Source: Clusia tigrina (lineage: Eukaryota; Arthropoda; Insecta; Diptera; Clusiidae). Taken from it: DNA of 64,000 nt. Below, one piece after another: positions 7,633 through 19,299 of this stretch. The notes under the pieces were generated by a model that did not search any database, was not told the DNA's origin, and worked only from the letters and a program-made list of their open reading frames with translations. Location: NCBI GenBank assembly GCA_920105625.2, contig OV050031.1, positions 84,267,995 to 84,331,994 of the forward strand, written 5' to 3'. Positions within the stretch are counted from its first letter, which is position 1. Every line of letters begins with the position of its first letter. The translations under genes were made by a program, and so were the position numbers.

Positions 7633-9461
7633 TATATAGGGGTAGATATAAGCATAAAAAACAGAATATCCCCCAATCGACAGCGGCAGCGCTTGAGACG
7701 GCTACAGAGACGCTGACAGAGGCTGCGACGCCGACTGAGACGTCGACTGAGGCAGATAGGGGTAGATATAGGCATAGAGAAGGCAGCAGACCCCCCAATC
7801 GACAGCGGCAGCGACTGAGACGCATACAGAGACGCTGACTGAGGTTGCGACACCGACTGAGACGCCGACTGAGGCATATAGGGGTAGATATAGGCATAGA
7901 GAAGGCAGCAGACCCCCCAATCGACAGCGGCAGCGACTGAGATGCCTACAGAGACGCTTACAGAGGCTGCGACGCCGACGGAGGCTGATAGGTGTAGATA
8001 TAGGCATAGAGAACGCAACAGACCCCCCCATTCGACAGCGACAGCGACTGAGACACCTACAGAGACGCTGACAGAGGCTGCGACGTCGACTGAGATGCCG
8101 AGTGAGGCAGATAGGGGTAAAGATAGGCATAGAGAAGGCAGCAGACCCCCCAATCGACAGCGGCAGCGACTGAGACGCCTACAGAAACGCTGACAGAGGC
8201 TGTGACGCCGACTGAGGCAGATAGGGGTAGATATAGGCATAGAGAAGGTAGCAGACACCCCAATCGACAGCGGCAGCGACTGAGACGCCTACAGAGACGC
8301 TGACAGAGGCTGTGACGTCGACTGAGACGCCGACTGAGGCAGATAGGGGTAGATATAGGCATAGAGAAGGCAGCAGACACCCCAATTGACAGCGGCAGCG
8401 ACTGAGACGCCTACAAGGATGCTGACAGAGGCTGCGACGCCGACTGAGACGTCGACTGAGGCAGAGAGGGGTAGATATAGGCATAGAGAAGGAAGCAGAC
8501 ACCCCAATCAACAGGGGTAGATATATTCATAGAGACGGCAGCAGACCCCCCCAATCGACAGCGCCAGCGACTGAGACGCGTACAGAGACGCTGACAGAGG
8601 ATGCGACGTCGACTGAGACGCCGACTGAGGCAGATAGGGGTAGATATAGGCATAGAGAAGGCAGCAGACCACCCAATCGACAACGGCAGCGACTGAGACG
8701 CCTACAGAGATGCTGACAGTGACTGCGACGCCGACTGAGATATCGACTGACTCAGATAGGGTTAGATATAGGCATAGAGAAGGCAGCAGACCCCCCCAAT
8801 GGACAGCGGCAACTACTGAGACACATACAGAGACGCTGGCAGAGGCTCCGACGCCGACTGAGGCAGATAGAGGTAGATATAGGCATAGAAAAGGCAGCAG
8901 ACCCCCCAATGGACAGCGGCAGCGACTGAGACGCCTACAGAGACGCCGACTGAGGCAGATAGGGGTAGATACAGGCATAGAGAAGGCAGCAGACACCCCC
9001 AATCGACAGCGGCAGCGACTGAGACTCCTACAGAGACGCTGACAGAGGTTGCGACGCCAACTGAGACGCCGACTGAGGCATATAGGGGTAGATATAGGCA
9101 TAGAGAAGGCAGCAGACCCCAAACTCCCCAATCGACAGCAGCAGCGACTGAGACGCCTACAGAGACGTTGACAAAGGCTGCGACGCCGACTGAGACGCCG
9201 ACTGAGGCAGATAGGGGTAGATATAGGCATAGAGAAGGCTGCAGACCCCCAAATCGACAGCGGCAGCGACTGAGACGCCTTCAGAGACGCTGACAGAGGA
9301 TGCGACGCCGACTGAGGCAGATAGGTGTAGATATAGGCATGGAGAATGCAACAGACCCCCCATTCGACAGCGACTGAGATGCCTACAGAGACGCTGACAG
9401 AGGCTGCGACGTCGACTGAGACTCCGAGTGAGGCAGATAGGGGTAAAGATAGGCATACAAA

Positions 9462-9499
9462 AGGCAGCGGACCCCCCAATAGGCAGCGGACTCTCCAAT
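9462..9499 (+). repeat. 19-bp internal duplication (aggcagcggaccccccaat)
   Basis: Two adjacent 19-bp copies (9462-9480 and 9481-9499) precede aggcagcggcagcgac, giving a monomer with three starts of the agcggc segment. The same arrangement recurs at 10202-10239, 13646-13683 and 14386-14423. These are spaced 740 and 4184 bp apart, in step with the block duplication. Confidence 0.85.
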
Positions 9500-10470
9500 A
9501 GGCAGCGGCAGCGACTGAGACGCCTACAGAGACGCTGACAGAGGTTGCGACGCCGACTGAGACGACGACTGAGGTAGATAGGGGTAGATATAGGCATAGA
9601 GAAGGTAGCAGTCCCCCCAATCGGCAGCGGCAGCGACTGAGACGCATACAGAGACGCTGACTGAGGTTGCGACGCCGACTGAGACGCCGACTGAGGCATA
9701 TAGGGGTAGATATAGGCATAGAGAAGGCAGCAGACCCCCCAATCGACAGCGGCAGCGCTTGAGACGCCTACAGAGACGCTGACAGAGGCTGCGACGCCGA
9801 CTGAGGCAGATAGTGGTGGATATAGGCATAGAGAAGGCAACAGGCCCCCAGTCGACAGCGGCAGCGACTGAGACGCCTTAAGAGACGCCTTCAGAGACGC
9901 TGACAGAGGCTGTGACGCCGACTGAGACGCCGACTGAGGCAGATAGGGGTAGATATAGGCATAGAGAAGGCGGCAGACCCCCAAATGGACAGCGGCAGCG
10001 ACTGAGACGCTTTCAGAGAGGCTGCGACGCCGACTGAGACGACGACTGAGGTAGATAGGGGTATATATAGGCATAGAGAAGGTAGCAGACCCCCCAATCG
10101 GCAGCGGCAGCGACTGAGACGCCAACAGAGACGCTGACAGAGGCTGCGACGCCGACTCAGACGCTGACTGAAGCAGATAGGGGTAGATATTGGAATAGAG
10201 AAGGCAGCGGACCCCCCAATAGGCAGCGGACCCTCCAATAGGCAGCAGCAACGACTGACACGCCTACAGAGATGCTGACAGAGGCTGCGACGCCGACTGA
10301 GGCAGATAGGGGTAGATATAGGCATAGAGAAGGCAGCAGACCACCCAATCGACAACGGCAGCGACTGAGACGCCTACAGATTAGCTGAAAGAGGCTGCGA
10401 CGCCGACTGAGACGCCGACTGAGACGCCGACTGAGGCAGATAGGGGTAGATTTAGGCATAGAGAAGGCAG

Positions 10471-13400
10471 CAGACCCCCCCAATCGACAGCGGCAGCGAC
10501 TGAAACGCCTACAGACTCGCTGAAAGTCACCTTCGGCGCCGACATAGACGCCGACTGAGGTAGATAGGAGTAGATATAGGCATAGAGAAGGCAGCAGATC
10601 CCCCCCAATCGACAGCGACAGCGACTGATATGCCTTCAGAGACGCTGACAGAGGCTGTGACGCCGACTGAGGCAGATAGGGGTAGATATAGGCATAGAGA
10701 AGGCGGCAGACCCCCAAATCGACAGCGGCAGCGACTGAGACGCCTTCAGAGAGGCTGCGACGCCGACTGAGACGACGACTGAGGTAGATAGGGGTAGATA
10801 TAGGCACAGAGAAGGCAGCATATCCCCCCAATCGACAGCGGCAGCGACAGAGACGCCTACAGACTCGCTGAAAGACACCTTCGGCGGCGACATAGACGCC
10901 GACTGAGGTAGATAGGAGTAGATATAGGCATAGAGAAGGAAGCAGATCCCCCCAATCGACAGCGACAGCGACTGATATGCCTTCAGAGACGCTGACAGAG
11001 GCTGTGACGCCGACTGAGACGCCGACTGAGGCAGATAGGGGTAGATATAGGCATAGAGAAGGCGGCAGACCCCCAAATCACCAGCGGCAGCGACTGAGAC
11101 GCCTTCAGAGAGGCTGCGACGCCGACTGAGACGACTACTGAGGTAGATAGGGGTATATAGGCATAGAGAAGGCAGCAGACCACCCAATCGACAGCGGCAG
11201 CGACTGAGACGCCTACAGAGACGCTGACTGAGGTTGCGACGCCGACTGAGGCATATAGGGGTAGATATAGGCATAGAGAAGGGAGCAGACCCCCCAATCG
11301 GCAGCGGCAGCGACTGAGACGCATACAGAGACGCTGACTGAGGTTGCGACGCCGACTGAGACGCCGACTGAGGCATATAGGGGTAGATATATTCATAGAG
11401 AACGCAGCAGACCCCCCAATCGACAGCGGCAGCGCTTGAGACGCCTACAGAGACGCTGACAGAGGCTGCGACGCCGACTGAGACGTCGACTGAGGCAGAT
11501 AGGGGTAGATATAGGCATAGAGAAGGCAGCAGACCCCCCAATCGGCAGCGACTGAGACGCATACAGAGACGCTGACTGAGGTTGCGCCGCTGACTGAGAC
11601 GCCGACTGAGGCATATAGGGGTAGATATAGGCATAGAGAAGGCAGCAGACCCCCCAATCGACAGCGGCAGCGACTGAGATGCCTACAGAGACGCTTACAG
11701 AGGCTGCGACGCCGACGGAGGCAGATAGGTGTAGATATAGGCATAGAGAACGCAACAGGCCCCCCCAGTCGACAGCGACAGCGACTGAGACGCCTACAGA
11801 GACGCTGACAGAGGCTGCGACGTCGACTGAGACGCCGAGTGAGGCAGATAGGTGTAAAGATAGGCATAGAGAAGGCAGCAGACCCCCCAATGGACAGCGG
11901 CAGCGACTGAGACGCGTACAGAGACGCGTACAGAGACGCGGACTGAGACGCCGACGCCGACTGAGACGCCGACTGAGGTATATAGGGGTAGATATAAGCA
12001 TAAAAAAACAGAATATCCCCCAACGCTGACTGAGGTTGCGACACCGACTGAGACGCCGACTGAGGCATATAGGGGTAGATATAGGCATAGAGAAGGCAGC
12101 AGACCCCCCAATCGACAGCGGCAGCGACTGAGATGCCTACAGAGACGCTTACAGAGGCTGCGACGCCGACGGAGGCTGATAGGTGTAGATATAGGCATAG
12201 AGAACGCAACAGACCCCCCCATTCGACAGCGACAGCGACTGAGACACCTACAGAGACGCTGACAGAGGCTGCGACGTCGACTGAGACGCCGAGTGAGGCA
12301 GATAGGGGTAAAGATAGGCATAGAGAAGGCAGCAGACCCCCCAATCGACAGCGGCAGCGACTGAGACGCCTACAGAAACGCTGACAGAGGCTGTGACGCC
12401 GACTGAGGCAGATAGGGGTAGATATAGGCATAGAGAAGGTAGCAGACACCCCAATCGACAGCGGCAGCGACTGACGCCTACAGAGACGCTGACAGAGGCT
12501 GTGACGTCGACTGAGACGCCGACTGAGGCAGATAGGGGTAGATATAGGCATAGAGAAGGCAGCAGACACCCCAATTGACAGCGGCAGCGACTGAGACGCC
12601 TACAAGGATGCTGACAGAGGCTGCGACGCCGACTGAGACGTCGACTGAGGCAGAGAGGGGTAGATATAGGCATAGAGAAGGAAGCAGACACCCCAATCAA
12701 CTGGGGTAGATATATTCATAGAGAAGGCAGCAGACCCCCCCCAATCGACAGCGCCAGCGACTGAGACGCGTACAGAGACGCTGACAGAGGATGCGACGTC
12801 GACTGAGACGCCGACTGAGGCAGATAGGGGTAGATATAGGCATAGAGAAGGCAGCAGACCACCCAATCGACAACGGCAGCGACTGAGACGCCTACAGAGA
12901 TGCTGACAGTGACTGCGACGCCGACTGAGATATCGACTGACTCAGATAGGGTTAGATATAGGCATAGAGAAGGCAGCAGACCCCCCCCAATGGACAGCGG
13001 CAACTACTGAGACACATACAGAGACGCTGGCAGAGGCTCCGACGCCGACTGAGGCAGATAGAGGTAGATATAGGCATAGAAAAGGCAGCAGACCCCCCAA
13101 TGCACAGCGGCAGCGACTGAGACGCCTACAGAGACGCCGACTGAGGCAGATAGGGGTAGATACAGGCATAGAGAAGGCAGCAGACACCCCCAATCGACAG
13201 CGGCAGCGACTGAGACTCCTACAGAGACGCTGACAGAGGTTGCGACGCCGACTGAGACGCCGACATAGGCAGATAGGGGTAGATATAGGCATAGAGAAGG
13301 CAGCAGACCCCCCCAATCGACAGCGCCAGCGACTGAGACGCGTACAGAGACGCTGACAGAGGATGCGACGCCGACTGAGGCAGATAGGTGTAGATATAGG

Positions 13401-14690
13401 CATGGAGAATGCAACAGACCCCCCATTCGACAGCGACTGAGATGCCTACAGAGACGCTGACAGAGGCTGCGACGTCGACTGAGACTCCGAGTGAGGCAGA
13501 TAGGGGTAAAGATAGGCATACAAAAGGCAGCAGACCCCCCAATCGACGCGGCAGCGACTGAGACGCCTACAGAGACGCTGACAGAGGCTGCGACGCCGAC
13601 TCAGACGCCGACTGAAGCAGATAGGGGTAGATATTGGAATAGAGAAGGCAGCGGACCCCCCAATAGGCAGCGGACCCTCCAATAGGCAGCGGCAGCGACT
13701 GAGACGCCTACAGAGACGCTGACAGAGGTTGCGACGCCGACTGAGACGACGACTGAGGTAGATAGGGGTAGATATAGGCATAGAGAAGGTAGCAGTCCCC
13801 CCAATCGGCAGCGGCAGCGACTGAGACGCATACAGAGACGCTGACTGAGGTTGCGACGCCGACTGAGACGCCGACTGAGGCATATAGGGGTAGATATAGG
13901 CATAGAGAAGGCAGCAGACCCCCCAATCGACAGCGGCAGCGCTTGAGACGCCTACAGAGACGCTGACAGAGGCTGCGACGCCGACTGAGGCAGATAGTGG
14001 TGGATATAGGCATAGAGAAGGCAACAGGCCCCCAGTCCACAGCGGCAGCGACTGAGACGAATTAAGAGACGTCTTCAGAGACGCTGACAGAGGCTGTGAC
14101 GCCGACTGAGACGCCGACTGAGGCAGATAGGGGTAGATATAGGCATAGAGAAGGCGGCAGACCCCCAAATGGACAGCGGCAGCGACTGAGACGCTTTCAG
14201 AGAGGCTGCGACGCCGACTGAGACGACGACTGAGGTAGATAGGGGTAGATATAGGCATAGAGAAGGTAGCAGACCCCCCAATCGGCAGCGGCAGCGACTG
14301 AGACGCCAACAGAGACGCTGACAGAGGCTGCGACGCCGACTCAGACGCTGACTGAAGCAGATAGGGGTAGATATTGGAATAGAGAAGGCAGCGGACCCCC
14401 CAATAGGCAGCGGACCCTCCAATAGGCAGCAGCAACGACTGACACGCCTACAGAGATGCTGACAGAGGCTGCGACGCCGACTGAGGCAGATAGGGGTAGA
14501 TATAGGCATAGAGAAGGCAGCAGAAAACCCAATCGACAACGGCAGCGACTGAGACGCCTACAGATTAGCTGAAAGAGGCTGCGACGCCGACTGAGACGCC
14601 GACTGAGACGCCGACTGAGGCAGATAGGGGTAGATTTAGGCATAGAGAAGGCAGCAGACCCCCCCAATCGACAGCGGCAGCGACTGAGAC
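10471..14690 (+). repeat. Higher-order block L, copy 2
   Basis: Direct tandem copy of the preceding block. Similarity to copy 1 ends near 14685, where the sequence turns to gcctacagacacggtgac while copy 1 is followed by the block start. Copy 2 carries an out-of-phase deletion of about 156 bp at 12022/12023 relative to copy 1 (about 7677-7832). The close match over several kilobases suggests a recent duplication. Confidence 0.8.
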
Positions 14691-16904
14691 GCCTACAGAC
14701 ACGGTGACAGAGGCTGCGACGCCGACTGAGACACCGACTGAGGCAGATAGGGGCAGATATAGGCATAGAGAAGGCAGCAGACCCCCCAATCAACAGCGGC
14801 AGCGACTGAGACTCCTACATAAACGCTAACAGAGGCTGCGACGCCGACTGAGGCAGAGAGTGGTGGATATAGGCATAGAGAAGGCAACAGGCCCCCAGTC
14901 GACAACGGCAGCGACTGAGACGCCTTAAGAGACGCCTTCAGAGACGCTGACAGAGGCTGTGACGCCGACAGAGACGCCGACTGAGGCAGATAGGGGTAGA
15001 TATAGGAATAGAGAAGGCGGCAGACCCCCAAATCGACAGCGGCAGCGACTGAGACGCCTTCAGAGAGGCTGCGACGCCGACTGAGACGACGACTGAGGTA
15101 GATAGGGGTAGATATAGGCATAGAGAAGGCAGCAGACCACCCAATCGACAACGGCAGCGACTGAGACGCCTACAGAGACGCTGACAGATGCTGTGACGCC
15201 GACTGAGGCAGATAGGTGTAGATATAGGCATAGACAAGGCAGCAGACACGCCAATCGACAGCGGCAGCGACTGAGACGCCTACAGAGACGCTGACTGAGG
15301 TTGCGACGCCGACTGAGACGCCGACTGAGGCATATAGGGGTAGATATAGGCATAGAGAAGGCAGCAGACCCCCCAATCGGCAGCGGCAGCGACTGAGACG
15401 CATACAGAGACGCTGACTGAGGTTGCGACGCCGACTGAGACGCCGACTGAGGCATATAGGGGTAGATATAGGCATAGAGAAGGCAGCAGACCCCCCAATC
15501 GACAGCGGCAGCGACTGAAATGCCTACAGAGACGCTTACAGAGGCTGCGACTCCGACTCAGACGCCGACTGAAGCAGATAGGTGTAGATATTGGCATAGA
15601 GAAGGCAGCAGATACCCCAATGGACAGCGGCAGTGACTGAGACGCCTACAGAGACGCGCACTGAGACGCCGACGCCGACTGAGACGCCGACTGAGGCATA
15701 TAGGGGTGGATATAAGCATAGAAAAAACAGCAGACCACCCAATCGACAGCGGCAGCGACTGAGATGCCTACAGAGACGCTTACAGAGGCTGCGACGCCGA
15801 CGGAGGCAGATTGGTGTAGATATATTCATAGAGAACGCAACAGACTTTCCCCATTCGACAGCGACAGCGACTGAGACGCCTACAGAGACGCTGACAGAGG
15901 CTGCGACGTCGACTGAGACGCCGAGTGAGGCAGATACGGGTAAAGATAGGCATAGAGAAGGCAGCAGACCCCCCAATCGACAGCGGCAGCGACTGAGACG
16001 CCTACAGAGACGCTGACAGAGGCTGCGACGTCGACTGAGACGACGACTGAGGTAGATAGGGGTAGATATAGGCATAGAGAGGGCAGCAGACCACCCAGTC
16101 GACAACGGCAGCGACTGAGACACCTACAGAGACGCTGACAGAGGCTACGACGCCGACTCAGACGCCGACTGAAGCAGATAGGGGTAGATATTGGCATAGA
16201 GAAGGCAGCAGACTCCCCAATGGGCAGCGGCAGCGACTGAGACGCCTACAGAGACGCCGACTGAGACGCCGACTGAGGTAGATAGGGGTAGATATAGGTA
16301 CAGAGAAGGAAGAAGAACACCCAATCGACAGCGGCAACGACTGAGATTCCCACAGAGACGCTGACAGAGGCTGTGACGCCGACTGAGACGCCGACTGAGG
16401 CAGATAGGGGTAGATATAGGAATAGAGAAGGCGGCAGACCCCCAAATCGACAGCGGCAGCGACTGAGACGCCTTCAGAGAGGCTGCGACGCCGACTGAGA
16501 CGACGACTGAGGTAGATAGGGGTAGATATAGGCATAGAGAAGGCAGCAGACCACCCAATCGACAACGGCAGCGCTTGAAACGACTACAGAGACGCTGACA
16601 GAGGCTGCGACGCTTACTGAGACGTCGACTGAGGCAGATAGGGGTAGATATAGGCATAGAGAAGGCAGCAGACCCCCCAATCGGCAGCGGCAGCCACTGA
16701 GACGCATACAGAGACGCTGACTGAGGTTGCGACGCCGACTGAGACGCCGACTGAGGCATATAGGGGTAGATATAGGCATAGAGAAGGCAGCACACCCCCC
16801 AATCGACAGCGGCAGCGACTGAGATGCCTACAGAGACGCTTACAGAGGCTGCGACGCCGACGGAGGCAGATAGGTGTAGATATAGGCATAGAGAACGCAA
16901 CAGA

Positions 16905-16920
16905 CCCCCCCCCCCCCCCC
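16905..16920 (+). repeat. Run of 16 C
   Basis: The usual gac(6-8 C)aatcgac or attcgac segment of the monomer is expanded here to 16 consecutive C. Other monomers have five to eight. This is either true slippage at a homopolymer or a sequencing or consensus error. Confidence 0.85.
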
Positions 16921-17100
16921 ATTCGACAGCGACAGCGATTGAGACGCCTACAGAGACGCTGACAGAGGCTGCGACGTCGACTGAGACGCCGAGTGAGGCA
17001 GATAGGTGTAAAGATAGGCATAGAGAAGGCAGCAGACCCCCCAATGGACAGCGGCAGCGACTGAGACGCCTACAGAGACGCGGACTGAGATGCCGACGCC

Positions 17101-17167
17101 GACTGAGACGCCGACTGAGACGCCGACTGAGACGCCGACTGAGACGCCGACTGAGACGCCGACTGAG
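17101..17167 (+). repeat. Perfect tandem of the 12-bp unit gactgagacgcc (5 copies plus a partial)
   Basis: Positions 17101-17160 are five exact copies of gactgagacgcc, followed by gactgag. Ordinary monomers have one or two such units at this place. It shows that the 12-mer expands independently of the 110-bp monomer. Its length is a multiple of three, so it keeps reading frames open. Confidence 0.95.
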
Positions 17168-18548
17168 GCATATAGGGGTAGATATAAGCATAAAAAAAAC
17201 AGCATACCCCCCAATCGACAGCGGCAGCGCTTGAGACGGCTACAGAGACGCTGACAGAGGCTGCGACGCCGACTGAGACGTCAACTGAGGCAGATAGGGG
17301 TAGATATAGGCATAGAGAAGGCAGCAGACCCCCCAATCGACAGCGGCAGCGACTGAGACGCATACAGAGACGCTGACTGAGGTTGCGACGCCGACTGAGA
17401 CGCCGACGGAGGCATATAGGGGTAGACATAGGCATAGAGAAGGCAGCAGACCCCCCAATCGACATCGGCAGCGACTGAGATGCCTACAGAGACGCTTACA
17501 GAGGCTGCGACGCCGACGGAGGCAGATAGGTGTAGATATAGGCATAGAGAACGCAACAGACCCCCCCATTCGACAGCGACAGCGACTGAGACGCCTACAG
17601 AGACGCTGACAGAGGCTGCGACGTCGACTGAGACGCCGAGTGAGGCAGATAGGGGTAAAGATAGGCATAGAGAAGGCAGCAGACCCCCCAATCGACAGCG
17701 GCAGCGACTGAGACGCCTACAGAAACGCTGACAGAGGCTGTGACGCCGACTGAGGCAGATAGGGGTAGATATAGGCATAGAGAAGGTAGCAGACACCCCA
17801 ATCGACAGCGGCAGCGACTGAGACGCCTACAGAGACGCTGACAGAGGCTGCGACGTCGACTGAGACAACGACTGAGGTAGATAGGGGTAGATATAGGCAT
17901 AGAGAGGGCAGCAGACCACCCAATCGACAACGGCAGCGACTGAGACGCCTACAGAAACGCTGACAGAGGCTTTGACGCCGACTGAGACGCCGACTGAGGC
18001 AGATAGGGGTAGATATAGGCATAGAGAAGGCAGCAGACACCCCAATTGATAGTGGCAGCGACTGAGACGCCTACAAGGATGCTGACAAAGGCTGCGACGC
18101 CGACTGAGACGTCGACTGAGGCAGATAGGGGTAGATATAGGCATAGAGAAGGAAGCAGACACCCCAATCAACAGGGGTATATATTCATAGAGAAGGCAGC
18201 AGACCCCCCCAATCGACAGCGCCAGCGACTGAGACGCGTACAGAGACGCTGACAGAGGATGCGACGTCGACTGAGACGCCGACTGAGGCAGATAGGGGTA
18301 GATATAGGCATAGAGAAGGCAGCAGACCACCCAATCGACAACGGCAGCGACTGAGACGCCTACAGAAACGCTGACAGAGGCGACTGAGACGCCTATAGAG
18401 GCGCTGATAGTGGCTGCGACGCCGACTGAGACGTCAACTGTGGCAGATAGGGGTAGATATAGGCATAGAGAAGGCGGCAGACCCCCAATCGACAGCTGCA
18501 GCTCTTGAGACACCTACAGAGACGCTGACAGAGGCTGCGACGCCGACT

Positions 18549-18748
18549 NNNNNNNNNNNNNNNNNNNNNNNNNNNNNNNNNNNNNNNNNNNNNNNNNNNN
18601 NNNNNNNNNNNNNNNNNNNNNNNNNNNNNNNNNNNNNNNNNNNNNNNNNNNNNNNNNNNNNNNNNNNNNNNNNNNNNNNNNNNNNNNNNNNNNNNNNNNN
18701 NNNNNNNNNNNNNNNNNNNNNNNNNNNNNNNNNNNNNNNNNNNNNNNN
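18549..18748. other. Assembly gap of exactly 200 N
   Basis: Two hundred consecutive N. A round number is usual for a scaffold join of unknown size. The satellite changes strand across it. The true distance and the true relative orientation of the two sides are therefore not established by this sequence. Confidence 0.99.
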
Positions 18749-18755
18749 CTTCTCT

Positions 18756-18840
18756 ATGCCTATATCTACACCTATCTGCATCAGTCGGCGTCGCAGCTTC
18801 TGTCAGCATTTCTGTAGGCATCTCAGTCGCTGCCCCTGTC
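18756..18840 (-). repeat. Marker monomer variant 'tacacctatctgcatcag' (first of ten)
   Basis: A distinctive monomer with tacacctatctgcatcag and cagcttctgtcagc. By its atgcctatatctacac start it occurs at 18756, 19317, 22269, 26039, 28787, 30515, 36567, 42653, 44590 and 49456. The irregular spacing (561 to 6086 bp) and shared neighbours show that it travels inside larger duplicated blocks. It is a useful landmark for the higher-order structure. Confidence 0.85.
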
Positions 18841-19299
18841 GATTGGGGGGTCTGCTGCCTTCTCTATGCCTATATATACCCCTATCTGCCTCGGTCGGCG
18901 TCGCAGCCTCTGGCAGTATCTCTGCAGGCGTCTCAGTCGCTGCCGCTGTCGATTGGGGGTCTGCTGCCTTCTCTTTGCCTATATCTACCCCCATCTGCCT
19001 CAATCGACGTCTCAGTCGGCGTCGCAGCCCCTGTCAGCATCTCTGTAGGCAGTTCAGTCGCAGCCGCTGTCGATTGGGGGGTCTGCTGCCTTCTCTATGC
19101 CCATATATACCCCTATCTGCCTCGGTCGGCGTCGCAGTCTCTGTCAGCATCTCTGCAGGCGTCTCAGTCGCTGCCGCTGTCGATTGGGGGGTCTGCTGCC
19201 ATCTCTATGCCTATATCTACCCCTATCTGCCTCGGTCGGCGTCGCAGTCTCTGTCAGCGTCTCTGTAGGCGTCTCAGTCGCTGCTGCTTTCAATTGGTG

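Larger units (their letters stand above)
6205..10470 (+). repeat. Higher-order block L, copy 1 (about 4.2 kb)
   Basis: This segment is repeated directly afterwards. Matching landmarks are the start tgaaacgcctacagactcgc at about 6235 and 10501, the gcgtacagagac duplication near 7550 and 11911, a 19-bp duplication at 9462 and 13646 and again at 10202 and 14386, and cagattagctgaaag at 10378 and 14562. The offset is 4266 bp at the left end, 4191 near 7.9 kb and 4184 from 9.4 kb onward, so small indels separate the copies. Boundaries are approximate. Confidence 0.8.
4855..18548 (+). repeat. Satellite array, left block (monomers 110/122 bp, 'forward' orientation)
   Basis: Tandem monomers read ctgagacgcctacagagac ... 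cagataggggtagatatag ... gcagaccccccaatcgacag. Spacing between equivalent points is mostly 110 bp, or 122 bp where one extra gactgagacgcc unit is present (for example 7751, 7873, 7983). At this period about 120 monomers fit. GC is about 60 % in the consensus, with about eight CpG per monomer. Many variants exist, such as gcatacagagacgctgactgag and cgcctacagaaacgc. Numerous overlapping open frames occur on both strands, but they change phase from monomer to monomer and share no consistent start, so no gene is called in these 13.7 kb. Confidence 0.95.
14691..18548 (+). repeat. Satellite segment between block L and the gap
   Basis: Further mixed 110/122-bp monomers. A stretch of about 230 bp near 14930-15160 recurs near 16345-16570 (offset about 1.41 kb), both with cagatagggg...ggaatagagaaggcgg and the following variants. 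The 17.5-18.35 kb part resembles 7.95-8.7 kb and 12.1-12.85 kb. No non-satellite insertion is seen. Confidence 0.75.

Noticed and set aside
16900..16925. G-quadruplex array formed by the G/C runs of each monomer
   Set aside because: There is one G run per about 110 bp, too far apart for an ordinary intramolecular quadruplex. Only the 16-base run at 16905 could form one alone, and it may be an error.
4855..18548. CRISPR-like regular array
   Set aside because: Units are contiguous 110-122 bp repeats with no unique spacers, and the context is eukaryotic.
18500..19000. Fold-back (palindromic) read artefact at the orientation switch
   Set aside because: Sequences on the two sides are not mirror copies and contain different subfamilies. 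An orientation error in scaffolding remains possible.
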